The notes beneath the pieces were generated by a model. It had not been told where the DNA came from. It did not search any database and saw only the letters and a program-made list of their open reading frames with translations. From Isoptericola peretonis (GTDB taxonomy: Bacteria; Actinomycetota; Actinomycetes; Actinomycetales; Cellulomonadaceae), in the NCBI GenBank assembly GCA_023241745.1, contig JALQCY010000003.1:705426-769425 (forward strand): a DNA stretch of 64,000 nt. Reading direction: 5' to 3'. This document shows, piece after piece, positions 48,405 to 57,493 of this stretch. A program made the position numbers and the translations under genes. The first letter of the stretch is position 1; each line of letters opens with the position of its first letter.

Positions 48405-49402
48405 GCGAGACCCTCACCTTCGCCCGGGCCATCACCGAGGGTCTGCGCTCCGCCCTCGAGTCGGACCCGAAGGTCCTCGTCATGGGCGAGGACGTGGGCC
48501 GCAACGGCGGCGTCTTCCGCGTCACCGACGGCCTGCAGAAGGACTTCGGCGAGGACCGCGTGGTCGACACGCCGCTCGCGGAGTCGGGCATCGTCGGCAC
48601 CGCGATCGGACTGGCGCTGCGGGGCTACCGGCCGGTCTGCGAGATCCAGTTCGACGGCTTCGTCTTCCCCGCGTACGACCAGATCACGACGCAGCTCGCC
48701 AAGATGCACTACCGCTCGCGCGGCCGCCTGCAGGTGCCCGTCGTGATCCGCATCCCGTACGGCGGCGGCATCGGCGCGGTCGAGCACCACTCGGAGAGCC
48801 CGGAGGCGCTGTTCGCGCACACCCCCGGCCTGCGCGTGGTCTCGCCGTCCACCCCGCAGGACGCCTACGACATGATCCGGGCGGCCGTCGCGTCGCCGGA
48901 CCCGGTGCTGTTCTTCGAGCCGAAGGGCCGCTACTGGTCCAAGGGCGAGGTCGCGGCCGGCCCCTACCCGACGGCGCAGGCCGCGGGGGGCGCGGACGTG
49001 CTGAACCGGGCGCGCATCGCCCGCCCGGGCACCGACGTCACCCTCGTCGCGTACGGGCCGACGGTCGCGACGGCGCTCAAGGCGGCCGACACGCTCGGCG
49101 CCGAGGGCACCAGCGCCGAGGTGGTCGACCTGCGCGCGATCTCGCCGCTCGACGTCACCGCCGTCGCCGAGTCCGTGAGGCGGACCGGGCGCTGCGTCGT
49201 CGTGCACGAGGCGCCCACCTTCCTCGGCTCCGGCGCGGAGGTCGCGGCGCGCGTGAGCGAGGAGTGCTTCTACTCCCTCGAGGCCCCCGTCCTGCGGGTG
49301 GGCGGCTTCCACGCGCCGTACCCCGTCGCCAAGCTCGAGCACGAGTACCTGCCGAGCGTCGACCGCGTCGTCGACGCCGTCGACCGCGTGCTGGCCCACT
49401 GA
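48401..49402 (+). CDS. 2-oxoacid dehydrogenase E1 component, beta subunit
   Basis: A 333-residue partner of the alpha subunit, coupled by an ATGA overlap. FARAITEGLRSALESDPKVLVMGEDVGRNGGVF contains the conserved Glu that activates ThDP; DTPLAESGIVGTAIGLALRGYRPV, YRSRGRLQVPVVIRIPYGGG and EHHSESPEALFAHTPGLRVVSPS are typical of PdhB/BkdB proteins. The C-terminal transketolase-type domain runs from ADVLNRARIARPG. An alpha2beta2 heterotetramer with the upstream product is expected. Confidence 0.93.
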   Translation: MSETLTFARAITEGLRSALESDPKVLVMGEDVGRNGGVFRVTDGLQKDFGEDRVVDTPLAESGIVGTAIGLALRGYRPVCEIQFDGFVFPAYDQITTQLAKMHYRSRGRLQVPVVIRIPYGGGIGAVEHHSESPEALFAHTPGLRVVSPSTPQDAYDMIRAAVASPDPVLFFEPKGRYWSKGEVAAGPYPTAQAAGGADVLNRARIARPGTDVTLVAYGPTVATALKAADTLGAEGTSAEVVDLRAISPLDVTAVAESVRRTGRCVVVHEAPTFLGSGAEVAARVSEECFYSLEAPVLRVGGFHAPYPVAKLEHEYLPSVDRVVDAVDRVLAH

Positions 49403-49410
49403 GGAGACCG

Positions 49411-50877
49411 ATGACCACCCAGCGTTTCCCCCTGCCCGACGTGGGCGAGGGCCTCACCGAGGCCGAGATCGTCGAGTGGCGCGTCGCCGTGGGCGACACC
49501 GTCGCCGTCAACCAGGTGATCGTGGAGATCGAGAGCGCCAAGTCGCTCGTCGAACTGCCCTCGCCGTGGGCCGGCACCGTCACGGCGCTGCTCGCCGAGG
49601 AGGGCACGACCGTCGACGTCCGCACCGCGATCATCGAGATCAGCACCGGGGCCGACGCGCCCGCCGGCTCCGACGAGCCCACGTACTACGGTTCCGGCGA
49701 CGCCGCCGAGGAGACCGCCGGCGAGGGCTCCGGCTCCGTGCTCGTCGGGTACGGCACCGGCGACGGCGGGACCTCGGGCCGGCGGCGGCGCCGGGCCTCC
49801 GCCCCGGCCGTCGAGGTCGAGGCGAAGCGCTCGACGTCGAGGTCCGGGGCCCCGACCTCGAGCCCTCGCCTCGACGTGGCCGAACCCGCCCCGGCGCCGG
49901 CGCCGGCGCCGACGGGCCCAGCGATCGAGAAGCCCATGGCGAGCGTGCCGGCGTCGGCGGGCGCGCAGAGCCCGCGCGTGCTGGCCAAGCCGCCGGTGCG
50001 GAAGCTGGCCAAGGACCTCGGCGTCGACCTCGCGTCGGTGCACCCCACCGGCCCGGGCGGGATCGTCACGCGCGAGGACGTCGTCGCGCACCACGAGGGC
50101 GCGGCCCCGAAGACGCTGGCCACCTACCCGGACGACGACCGCCCGTGGCTCGCCTCGGGCACGGTCAGCGAGGACGGCCGCCAGACCCGCGTGCCGGTGA
50201 AGTCGGTGCGCAAGCGCACGGCCGAGGCGATGGTGGCCAGCGCGTTCACCGCCCCGCACGTCACCGTCTTCCAGACGATCGACGTCACCAAGACGATGAA
50301 GCTGGTCGCCCGCCTCAAGGAGGACCGCGACTTCGCCGATGTGCGCGTGACGCCGCTGCTCATCGCCGCCAAGGCGGTGCTGCTCGCGGTGAACCGGCAC
50401 CCGCAGATCAACGCGAGCTGGGACGACACCACCCAGGAGATCGTCTACAAGCACTACGTGAACCTGGGGATCGCGGCGGCCACGCCGCGCGGGCTCGTGG
50501 TGCCCAACATCAAGGACGCGCACGCCCTCGACCTGCTGGGCCTGGCGAAGGCGATCGCCACCCTCACGTCGACGGCGCGGGCGGGCCGCACCTCGCCGGC
50601 GGACATGTCGAACGGCTCGATCACCATCACCAACGTCGGCATCTTCGGCACCGACACGGGCACGCCGATCCTCAACCCCGGCGAGGCCGGCATCCTCGCG
50701 TTCGGCGCGATCCGCCAGCAGCCGTGGGTGCACAAGGGCAAGATCAAGCCGCGCTGGGTCACGCAGCTCGCGCTGTCCGTCGACCACCGGCTCGTCGACG
50801 GGGAGCTCGCCGCGCGCTACCTGGCCGACGTCGCGAAGGTGCTCGAGGACCCGGCCCGCGGCCTCGTGTGGGGCTGA
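49411..50877 (+). CDS. 2-oxoacid dehydrogenase E2 component (dihydrolipoamide acyltransferase)
   Basis: A 488-residue acyltransferase core of the complex, 8 bases after the E1 beta stop with GAGGAG upstream. Domains: one lipoyl domain (1-77) with lipoylated Lys44 in IESAKSLVELPSP; a Gly/Ser/Ala/Pro-rich linker (78-180); an E1/E3-binding domain (about 190-225, VLAKPPVRKLAKDLGVDLASVHPTG); and the catalytic domain (about 262-488) with His459 and Asp463 in SVDHRLVDGE. The single lipoyl domain and the GIFGTDTGTPILNPGEAGILAFG segment resemble BkdC-type E2. No E3 (lipoamide dehydrogenase) is in the window. Confidence 0.93.
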   Translation: MTTQRFPLPDVGEGLTEAEIVEWRVAVGDTVAVNQVIVEIESAKSLVELPSPWAGTVTALLAEEGTTVDVRTAIIEISTGADAPAGSDEPTYYGSGDAAEETAGEGSGSVLVGYGTGDGGTSGRRRRRASAPAVEVEAKRSTSRSGAPTSSPRLDVAEPAPAPAPAPTGPAIEKPMASVPASAGAQSPRVLAKPPVRKLAKDLGVDLASVHPTGPGGIVTREDVVAHHEGAAPKTLATYPDDDRPWLASGTVSEDGRQTRVPVKSVRKRTAEAMVASAFTAPHVTVFQTIDVTKTMKLVARLKEDRDFADVRVTPLLIAAKAVLLAVNRHPQINASWDDTTQEIVYKHYVNLGIAAATPRGLVVPNIKDAHALDLLGLAKAIATLTSTARAGRTSPADMSNGSITITNVGIFGTDTGTPILNPGEAGILAFGAIRQQPWVHKGKIKPRWVTQLALSVDHRLVDGELAARYLADVAKVLEDPARGLVWG

Positions 50878-50882
50878 GCACT

Positions 50883-50962
50883 CGCCGAGACAGAGAACCC
50901 GGGCCCGCGAGATAGAGAACTCGACCTCTCTGTCTCGCGGGCCCGGGTTCTCTATCTCGGCG
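50883..50962. repeat. Nested intergenic palindrome built of four GAGAYAGAGA units
   Basis: 30-bp arms (50883-50912, 50933-50962) with one mismatch; the stem continues for six more pairs. It fills the gap between the E2 and gabD stop codons exactly. GAGACAGAGA and GAGATAGAGA occur in direct order on each strand (four copies), so other pairings are possible. Probable bidirectional terminator. Confidence 0.8.
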
Positions 50963-52456
50963 TCACAGGGGCATGCCGACGTACTGCGTCTCCTGGTACT
51001 CGGCGATGCCCTCGAAGCCGCCCTCGCGGCCCGTGCCGGACTGCTTCATCCCGCCGAACGGCGCGGCGGCGTTGGAGATGACGCCGACGTTGAGGCCCAG
51101 CAGCCCGAACTCGAGACGCTCGGCGAACGCGAGTCCGCGGCGCACGTCCTTCGTGAAGACGTACGACGCCAGCCCGTACTCGGTGGAGTTGGCGAGCTCG
51201 GCTGCCTCGTCCTCGGTGCGGAACGTGGCGACGGGGGCGACGGGGCCGAAGATCTCCTCGGTCATGCAGCGGGCGTCGGCGGGGACGTCGCGCAGCAGGG
51301 TGGGCTGGAAGAAGTGCCCCGGCCCGTCGACGCGCGAGCCGCCGACGACCACCTGCGCCCCGCGCGCGACGGCGTCGTCGACGAGCGAGGCCACGGAGTC
51401 GACGGCCTTGGCCTCGACGAGCGGGCCCAGCGTGGTGCCGTCGTCCAGGCCGTCCCCGACGACGACGGCACGGAACCGGTCGGCCAGCCGCGAGACGAAC
51501 TCCTCCGCCACGGACTCGTGCACGTAGAACCGGTTGGCGGCGGTGCACGCCTCGCCCCCGTTGCGCAGCTTGGCCCCCATCGCGCCGTCGACGGCGACGT
51601 CGAGGTCCGCGTCCTCGAAGACGACCAGCGGCGCGTTGCCGCCCAGTTCCATGGAGGTGCGCAGCACGTTCTGCGTGGCCGAGCGCAGCAGCGACTGACC
51701 CACGGGCGTGGACCCGGTGAACGACACCTTCCGCAGCCGCGGGTCCGCCATGAGCGGCTCGCTCACCGCCGACGCGGAGGCCGACGGCACCACGTTGAGG
51801 ACGCCGTCGGGCAGCCCGGCCTCCACCATGAGCTGCGCGAACAGCAGCGACGTGAGCGGCGTGAGCCGCGCCGGCTTGAGCACCATGGTGCAGCCGGCGG
51901 CGACGGCGGGCGCGACCTTGCGGGTGGCCATCGCGAGCGGGAAGTTCCACGGCGTGATGAGCAGGCACGGGCCCACGGGGCGACGCTGCACCAGCATCCG
52001 CAGCGAGCCCTCGGGGGTGTGGGCGTACCGGCTGTCGTCGTGGGTGGCCTGCTCGGCGAACCAGCGCAGGAACTCGCCGCCGTACGTCACCTCGCCGCGG
52101 GCCTCGGCCAGCGGCTTGCCCATCTCGAGCGTCATGAGCAGCGCCAGGTCCTCCCGGCGCTCCTGCACGAGGGCGAACGCGCGGCGCAGGATCTCGGCCC
52201 GCTCGCGCGCCGCGGTCGCGCCCCACGACGCCTGCGCCGCCGCGGCGGCGTCAATCGCCACGCGGGCGTCGTCGCCCGTGGCGGACGCGACGCGCGTGAG
52301 CGTCTCCCCGGTGGCCGGGTTCTCGACGGCGAACGTGCCGCCGTCGGACGCGTCGCGCCAGGAGCCGTCGATCAGCAGGCCGGTCGGGGTCGCAGGCAGC
52401 AGCGCCGCCGCGCGGTCGCGGGGGCTGGTCGTCGTGGTCGGAGTGGTCGTCGTCAT
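50963..52456 (-). CDS. gabD: Succinate-semialdehyde dehydrogenase (GabD/Sad-type)
   Basis: A 497-residue aldehyde dehydrogenase. Asn171 (PWNFP), Glu270 (MELGGNAPLVVF) and the nucleophile Cys304 (GGEACTAANRF) are in place. ASVSEPLMADPRLRKVSFTGSTPVGQ and PFGGMKQSGTGREGG match GabD-type enzymes. The gene is last in the hpa operon and overlaps hpaI by ATGA; HpaI releases succinic semialdehyde and pyruvate, so this enzyme converts the former to succinate for the TCA cycle. The role is inferred from position as well as family. NAD or NADP preference was not judged. Confidence 0.9.
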   Translation of the reverse strand: MTTTTPTTTTSPRDRAAALLPATPTGLLIDGSWRDASDGGTFAVENPATGETLTRVASATGDDARVAIDAAAAAQASWGATAARERAEILRRAFALVQERREDLALLMTLEMGKPLAEARGEVTYGGEFLRWFAEQATHDDSRYAHTPEGSLRMLVQRRPVGPCLLITPWNFPLAMATRKVAPAVAAGCTMVLKPARLTPLTSLLFAQLMVEAGLPDGVLNVVPSASASAVSEPLMADPRLRKVSFTGSTPVGQSLLRSATQNVLRTSMELGGNAPLVVFEDADLDVAVDGAMGAKLRNGGEACTAANRFYVHESVAEEFVSRLADRFRAVVVGDGLDDGTTLGPLVEAKAVDSVASLVDDAVARGAQVVVGGSRVDGPGHFFQPTLLRDVPADARCMTEEIFGPVAPVATFRTEDEAAELANSTEYGLASYVFTKDVRRGLAFAERLEFGLLGLNVGVISNAAAPFGGMKQSGTGREGGFEGIAEYQETQYVGMPL

Positions 52457-53292
52457 CGGGTTCCACCGTCCTTCGGGCGTGTCGTCGATGGTGTGCGGGA
52501 GGCGACGCGCGCGGCGAGCTGCTCTGCTCCGCGGGCGACCAGGGTGACGTCGGCGCCGACGACGACGTAGGACGCCCCGGCGTCAAGGTAGCGGTCGGCC
52601 GTCGCGGGGTCGAACGCGTTGACGCCGGCCGGCGTGCCGACGGAGCGGCACGCGGCGATCGCGCGCACGACGGCGTCGACCACCTCGGGGTGGTCCTGCT
52701 TCCCCAGGTGGCCGAGCGACGCGGCGAGGTCGGCCGGGCCGACGAGCACGGCGCCGACGCCGTCCGTGCCGGCGATGCCCTCGGCCTCGTCGATCGCGGC
52801 ACGGGTCTCGAGCTGCACGACGAGCGTGATGCCGTCGTCCGCGCCGGCGAGGTAGCCGGGTACGCCGTTCCACCGCGACGACCGGGCGAGCGCGCTGCCG
52901 ACGCCGCGCACCCCGGCCGGCGGGTAGCGGACGGCGCGCACGGCGGCCTCGGCCTCGGCGGCGGAGTCGACCATGGGCACCAGCACGTTCGTGGCGCCCA
53001 GGTCGAGCACCCGCTTGAGACCCACCGGGTCGCCGGACGGCACGCGCACGAGCGTCGCGACCGGGTACGCCGCGGTGGCCTGGAGCTGCGCGAGGACGGT
53101 CGTGAGGTCGTTGGGTCCGTGCTCCCCGTCGACGAGCACGACGTCCAGCCCGCTGCCGGCGAGGATCTCCGCGGCGACCGGGCTGCCCATCGACGACCAG
53201 GCGCCGACGAGCGGACGGCCCTCGTCCGCGGCCTCGGCCAGCATCGCGGCGAGGGAGCGGTCGGTGCCCGGGCTGTTCAGGCGAAGCGGCAT
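52453..53292 (-). CDS. hpaI: 4-hydroxy-2-oxoheptanedioate aldolase (HpcH/HpaI family)
   Basis: A 279-residue class II aldolase that splits 4-hydroxy-2-oxoheptane-1,7-dioate into pyruvate and succinic semialdehyde. ATG 53292 overlaps the hpaH end by 16 bases. The active-site base is His58 in VDGEHGPND, Arg83 lies in TLVRVP, and LVVQLETRAAID and VGPADLAASLGHLG carry the metal-binding Glu and Asp by comparison with E. coli HpaI. Cytosolic. The C-terminus (RVASRTPSTTRPKDGGTR) is a low-complexity tail. Context (HpaH upstream, GabD downstream) confirms the pathway. Confidence 0.92.
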   Translation of the reverse strand: MPLRLNSPGTDRSLAAMLAEAADEGRPLVGAWSSMGSPVAAEILAGSGLDVVLVDGEHGPNDLTTVLAQLQATAAYPVATLVRVPSGDPVGLKRVLDLGATNVLVPMVDSAAEAEAAVRAVRYPPAGVRGVGSALARSSRWNGVPGYLAGADDGITLVVQLETRAAIDEAEGIAGTDGVGAVLVGPADLAASLGHLGKQDHPEVVDAVVRAIAACRSVGTPAGVNAFDPATADRYLDAGASYVVVGADVTLVARGAEQLAARVASRTPSTTRPKDGGTR

Positions 53293-54089
53293 GTGACGGC
53301 CCCCAGGGTCCCGTAGTCGGCGTGCACGGTGTCGCCGGGGTGCACCCACGTGGGGCGGGTGAACGACCCGGACAGGACGGTCTCCCCGGCGGCGAGCGAG
53401 TCGCCGTGCGCCGCCAGCTTGTTCGCGAGCCAGGCGACGCCCGCGGCGGGGTGCCCCAGCACGCCGGCGGCGACGCCGGTCTCCTCGATGGTCTCGTTCC
53501 GGTACAGCAGCGCGGACACCCAGCGCAGGTCGACGTCGTCGACCCGCACGGGCCGCCCGCCCACCACCATGGCACCCATGGCGGCGTTGTCGCTGATGGT
53601 GTCGACGATGGTGCGGCCCGGCATCTCGACGCGCGCGTCGAGGATCTCCAGCGCCGGCACGACGCGGTCGGTCGCGCGCAGGACGTCGGTCACGGTGACG
53701 CCGGGCCCGGCGAGCGGCTCCGCGAGGACGAAGGCGAGCTCCACCTCGACGCGCACGTTCGAGTACGCGGCGTGCTCGACGACGCCGCCCGACTCGAGCA
53801 CCATGTCGTCGAAGATGACGCCGTAGTCGGGCTCGGTGATACCGGTCGCGGCCTGCATGGCCTTCGACGTCAGGCCGATCTTGTGCCCGGCGACGCGGCG
53901 GCCCCGCGCCTCCCCGCGCTCCCGCCAGGTCCGCTGCACGGCGTACGCGTCGGCCACGGTCATGCCCGGGTGCCGGGCGGTGAGCAGCGGCACGGGGGTG
54001 CGGGTGCGGTCGGCCTCGGCGAGCTCGTCGGCGATCGCGACGACGGCGGCGTCGTCGAGGGTGCGCTCGCCGTCGGGGGACGCGCTCAC
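53277..54089 (-). CDS. hpaH: 2-oxo-hept-4-ene-1,7-dioate hydratase
   Basis: A 270-residue member of the MhpD/HpaH hydratase branch of the FAH superfamily that adds water to 2-oxohept-4-ene-1,7-dioate. GTG 54089 overlaps the hpaD stop (GTGA). VAGHKIGLTSKAMQAATGITEPDYGVIFDDM is the substrate-binding N-terminal signature, VEVELAFVLAEPL gives metal-binding Glu residues, and VVPALEILDARV and DNAAMGAMVVGG complete the site. Cytosolic. The gene overlaps hpaI by 16 bases at its 3' end. Confidence 0.92.
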   Translation of the reverse strand: MSASPDGERTLDDAAVVAIADELAEADRTRTPVPLLTARHPGMTVADAYAVQRTWRERGEARGRRVAGHKIGLTSKAMQAATGITEPDYGVIFDDMVLESGGVVEHAAYSNVRVEVELAFVLAEPLAGPGVTVTDVLRATDRVVPALEILDARVEMPGRTIVDTISDNAAMGAMVVGGRPVRVDDVDLRWVSALLYRNETIEETGVAAGVLGHPAAGVAWLANKLAAHGDSLAAGETVLSGSFTRPTWVHPGDTVHADYGTLGAVTCRFA

Positions 54090-55237
54090 AGCGTCGCCCC
54101 GAGCTTGAAGCCCTGCAGGCCGCCGTCGACGTCGTCCCGGCGGGTGTAGGAGAAGCCGTCGGCGCCCACGGTCACCTCCATCTCGGAGTCGTCGGTGCGC
54201 GCGACCACGGGCTGCGGGTGACCGTCGAGGTCGAGCACGAGGGACGCCTCGGTGTACCAGCTGGGGACGACGGGGTTGCCCCACCAGTCGCGGCGCTGGT
54301 TGTCGTGCACGTCCCAGGTGACGACCGGGTTGTCCGGGTCGCCCGTGTAGTAGTCCTGCGTGTAGATCTCGACGCGGTGCCCGTCGGGGTCGCGCAGGTA
54401 CAGGTAGAACGCGTTCGACACGCCGTGCCGGCCCGGGCCGCGCTCGATGCAGTCCGACCGGCGCAGCGCCCCGAGCTTGTCGCAGATGGCGAGGATGTTG
54501 TGCTTCTCGTGGGTCGACCACGCCATGTGGTGCATGCGCGGGCCGTCGCCGCCGGTCATCGCCGTGTCGTGCACCGTGGGCTTGCGGCGCATCCACGCCG
54601 CATACACGGTGCCCTCGTCGTCCTGGATGTCCTCGGTGACGCGGAAGCCCAGGTCCTGCATGAACTTCACGGCCCGCGGCACGTCCGGGGTCACCTGGTT
54701 GAAGTGGTCCAGGCGCACCAGCTCGCCGGGCGTGTGCAGGTCGTAGCGCCACGAGAGCCGCTCGACGTGGGTGGTGTCGTGGAAGAACTCGTACGGGAAG
54801 CCGAGCGGGTCGACCACGCGGACCGAGTCGCCGATGCCCTGGGTGAAGCCGCCCGGCTCGCGCCGCACCTCGCATCCGAGCTCGGTGTAGAAGGCGACGG
54901 CCTTGTCGAGGTCGTCCGGCGTGCGCACGCGGTACGAGAAGGCGGCGACGGCGGCGACGTCGCCCTGGCGCAGCACCAGGTTGTGGTGGATGAACTCCTC
55001 GGTGGAGCGCAGGTAGACGCTGCGCTCGTCCTCCGTCGTGACGTACAGGCCGAGCACGTCCACGTAGAACTCGCGGGAGGCCGCGAGGTCCGTGACGACG
55101 AGCTCCATGTACGCGCAGCGCAGGATGTCGGGCGCCGGGCTCGACGGCGTCGTGACCGGGTCGTCCGAGTGGATCGGGGCCTCCTGCGAGACGTAGAAGC
55201 CCGAGGAGGTGAGGGTGCGGTCGTTCTGGTGGGTCAT
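54086..55237 (-). CDS. hpaD: 3,4-dihydroxyphenylacetate 2,3-dioxygenase (type I extradiol)
   Basis: A 383-residue ring-cleaving dioxygenase opening homoprotocatechuate at the meta position. It is a vicinal oxygen chelate enzyme; metal ligands are His178 (RLDHFNQV), His237 (MHHMAW) and Glu290 (RVEIYT). These, and His223, Trp215, Arg266 and Tyr280, sit at exactly +23 relative to the residue numbers I recall for the Brevibacterium fuscum homoprotocatechuate dioxygenase (155, 214, 267, 200, 192, 243, 257), so the whole active site is conserved and the N-terminus is 23 residues longer. This fixes the operon as homoprotocatechuate catabolism. Metal (Fe or Mn) was not judged. Confidence 0.96.
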   Translation of the reverse strand: MTHQNDRTLTSSGFYVSQEAPIHSDDPVTTPSSPAPDILRCAYMELVVTDLAASREFYVDVLGLYVTTEDERSVYLRSTEEFIHHNLVLRQGDVAAVAAFSYRVRTPDDLDKAVAFYTELGCEVRREPGGFTQGIGDSVRVVDPLGFPYEFFHDTTHVERLSWRYDLHTPGELVRLDHFNQVTPDVPRAVKFMQDLGFRVTEDIQDDEGTVYAAWMRRKPTVHDTAMTGGDGPRMHHMAWSTHEKHNILAICDKLGALRRSDCIERGPGRHGVSNAFYLYLRDPDGHRVEIYTQDYYTGDPDNPVVTWDVHDNQRRDWWGNPVVPSWYTEASLVLDLDGHPQPVVARTDDSEMEVTVGADGFSYTRRDDVDGGLQGFKLGATL

Positions 55238-55280
55238 GGCAGCGTCCTTGCTGGTCTGCTTGCTGGTCTTCTCGGGCCGT

Positions 55281-56792
55281 TCAGCTCTTGCCGAAGGTCG
55301 GGTTGTGGACCTTGCCGAGCGTGATGTGCACGGCCTGCTGGTCGGTGTAGAAGTCGATGGAGCGGTAGCCGCCCTCGTGGCCCAGGCCGGAGGCCTTCAC
55401 CCCGCCGAACGGGGTGCGCAGGTCGCGCACGTTGTTCGAGTTCAGCCACACCATCCCGGCCTCGACGGCCTGGGCGAAGTTGTGGGCCCGCTTGAGGTCG
55501 TCGGTCCACACGTAGGCGGCCAGGCCGTACTTCACGCCGTTGGCCAGCTCGAGCGCCTCGGCCTCGGTGTCGAAGGGGGTGATCGCGACGACCGGTCCGA
55601 AGATCTCCTCCTGGAAGATCCGGGCGTCCGGCTTCACGTCGGCGAACACCGTGGGGGCCACGAAGTTCCCCGTCTCGAAGCCCTCGGGGCGGCCGCCGCC
55701 GGCGACGAGCCGGGCCTCGGTCTTGCCCAGCTCGACGTAGCTCATGACCTTGTCGAAGTGCTCGGGGTGCACGAGGGCGCCCACCTCGGTGGACTTCTCG
55801 TGCGGGTAGCCGACGCGCACGCGCTGCGCCTGGGCGGCGTACCGCTCGACGAACTGGTCGTAGACGGCGCGCTCGACCAGGATGCGCGAGCCGGCGGTGC
55901 AGCGCTCCCCGTTGAGGGAGAAGACGCCGAAGATCGTCGCGTCGATCGCGGCGTCGAGGTCGGCGTCGGCGAAGACGACGGCGGGCGACTTGCCCCCGAG
56001 CTCCATCGACAGGCCCTTGAGGTGGGGGGCGGCGTTGGCGAAGATCAGCTGGCCCGTGCTGCTCTCGCCGGTGAACGAGATGAGCGGCACGTCGGGGTGC
56101 TTGACCAGCGCGTCGCCGGCCTCCTCGCCCAGGCCGTTGATCAGGTTGAACACGCCTTGGGGCAGCCCGGCCTCCTCGAAGATGCCCGCCCACAGCGACG
56201 CGGACAGCGGCGTGAACTCGGCCGGCTTGAGCACCACGGTGTTGCCGGTGGCGAGCGCGGGGGCGAGCTTCCAGGACTCGAGCATGAACGGCGTGTTCCA
56301 CGGCGTGATGAGCCCGGCGACGCCGATCGGCTTGCGGTTGACGTAGTTGATCTGACGGCCGGGCACCTTGTAGGTGTCGTCGGCCTGCGCCACGACCAGG
56401 TCCGCGAAGAAGCGGAAGTTCTCGGCCGCGCGGCGCGCCTGGCCCAGCGCCTGGGTGATCGGCAGGCCGGAGTCGAAGGACTCCAGCTCGGCGAGGCGGG
56501 CGTCGCGCGACTCCACGAGGTCGGCGATCCGGTGCAGCACCCGCGAGCGCTCTCGCGGCAGCATCGTGGGCCACGGGCCCTCGGTGAACGCGCGCCGGGC
56601 GGCGGCGACGGCGGCGTCGACGTCGGCCTTCTTGCCCGCGGCGGCCTGCAGATAGGTCTCGTTCGAGACCGGGTCCAGCACGTCGAAGGTGGCGCCGTCG
56701 ACGGAGTCGACGAACCGGCCGTCGACGTAGTGCTGGATCGCGGTGGGCAGGTCGGCCGGTCGGTGGGCCTGCGGCGTGGTCTGCTCGGTCAT
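55281..56792 (-). CDS. hpaE: 5-carboxymethyl-2-hydroxymuconate semialdehyde dehydrogenase
   Basis: A 503-residue NAD-dependent aldehyde dehydrogenase that oxidises the ring-cleavage product of HpaD. Asn166 (TPWNTPFML), Glu264 (SMELGGKSP) and the nucleophile Cys298 (NGERCTAGSR) are conserved. LITPWNTPFMLESWKLAPALA and NNVRDLRTPFGGVKASGLGHEGG are typical of HpaE/BetB-like enzymes. The ATG overlaps the GntR stop by one base. Forty-three bases separate it from hpaD, the only sizeable gap in the operon. Confidence 0.94.
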   Translation of the reverse strand: MTEQTTPQAHRPADLPTAIQHYVDGRFVDSVDGATFDVLDPVSNETYLQAAAGKKADVDAAVAAARRAFTEGPWPTMLPRERSRVLHRIADLVESRDARLAELESFDSGLPITQALGQARRAAENFRFFADLVVAQADDTYKVPGRQINYVNRKPIGVAGLITPWNTPFMLESWKLAPALATGNTVVLKPAEFTPLSASLWAGIFEEAGLPQGVFNLINGLGEEAGDALVKHPDVPLISFTGESSTGQLIFANAAPHLKGLSMELGGKSPAVVFADADLDAAIDATIFGVFSLNGERCTAGSRILVERAVYDQFVERYAAQAQRVRVGYPHEKSTEVGALVHPEHFDKVMSYVELGKTEARLVAGGGRPEGFETGNFVAPTVFADVKPDARIFQEEIFGPVVAITPFDTEAEALELANGVKYGLAAYVWTDDLKRAHNFAQAVEAGMVWLNSNNVRDLRTPFGGVKASGLGHEGGYRSIDFYTDQQAVHITLGKVHNPTFGKS

Positions 56793-57493
56793 CACTTCTC
56801 CGAAGGGTGGGGTCGGCGGGACGCCTGGCGGGCGAGCACGGCGTCGAGGGTGGCGGTGCGGTGGCGGCGGGCGGCGAGCTCCACGTCCGTGGCGGTCGCG
56901 CGGCCGGCCTGGAGGTCGGCGACGAGGCCGAGGATGCGGTCGTGCTCCGCCACGGACTCCTGGGCCCGCCCGGGCACGAACGCGAACGACGAGTCGCGCA
57001 GCACGGTCATGCGGCGCCAGCCGCGGTGCACGAGGTCGAGCACGTGCGGGTTGGGGCACGGCTCGAACAGCACCGCGTGGAACTCGAGGTTGAGCTCGGT
57101 GAAGCGGTGCGGGTCGAAGTCGGCGAGGCAGCGGCGCATCCGCTCGTTGACCTCGCGGGCGGCGTCGAGCTGCGCCCCGGTCAGGTGCGGCGCCGACAGC
57201 GCGGTGGCGTAGCCCTCGACCAGCGCCAGCGTCTCCATCGTGTGCTGGTACTCGGTCTCCTTGATGAGGGCGACCTGGGCGCCGACGTTGCGCTCGAACG
57301 TCACCATGCCCTCGGCCTCGAGGCGGCGGATCGCCTCCCGCACGGGCACCACGGACATGTCGAGCTCGCCCGCGAGCTGCGCCAGCACGAGCCGGTAGCC
57401 GGGGACGAACCGGCCGTCCTCGATCCGCTCGCGAAGGAAGGTGTAGGCGCGCTGGGACTTGCTCACGGTGGTCGACGTCGTCGGGACGGTCAT
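56792..57493 (-). CDS. GntR-family (FCD) transcriptional regulator of the hpa operon
   Basis: A 233-residue regulator with an N-terminal GntR winged helix (about 13-80; QRAYTFLRERIEDGRFVPGYRL, LAGELDMSVVPVREAIRRLEAEGMV) and a C-terminal FCD domain (METLALVEGYATALSAP, LNLEFHAVLFEPCPNPHVLDL, SVAEHDRILGLV), in which His/Asp residues bind a metal and an acid ligand. It sits inside the operon with coupled overlaps on both sides, unusual for a regulator. It probably represses the operon until an aromatic acid or muconate is present; a 22-base inverted repeat at the promoter is the candidate site. Confidence 0.9.
   Translation of the reverse strand: MTVPTTSTTVSKSQRAYTFLRERIEDGRFVPGYRLVLAQLAGELDMSVVPVREAIRRLEAEGMVTFERNVGAQVALIKETEYQHTMETLALVEGYATALSAPHLTGAQLDAAREVNERMRRCLADFDPHRFTELNLEFHAVLFEPCPNPHVLDLVHRGWRRMTVLRDSSFAFVPGRAQESVAEHDRILGLVADLQAGRATATDVELAARRHRTATLDAVLARQASRRPHPSEK

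Noticed and set aside
50963..56792. GabD and HpaE as a duplicated gene pair
   Set aside because: Both are aldehyde dehydrogenases with intact catalytic residues but differ throughout their sequences and catalyse different steps; no sign of recent duplication.
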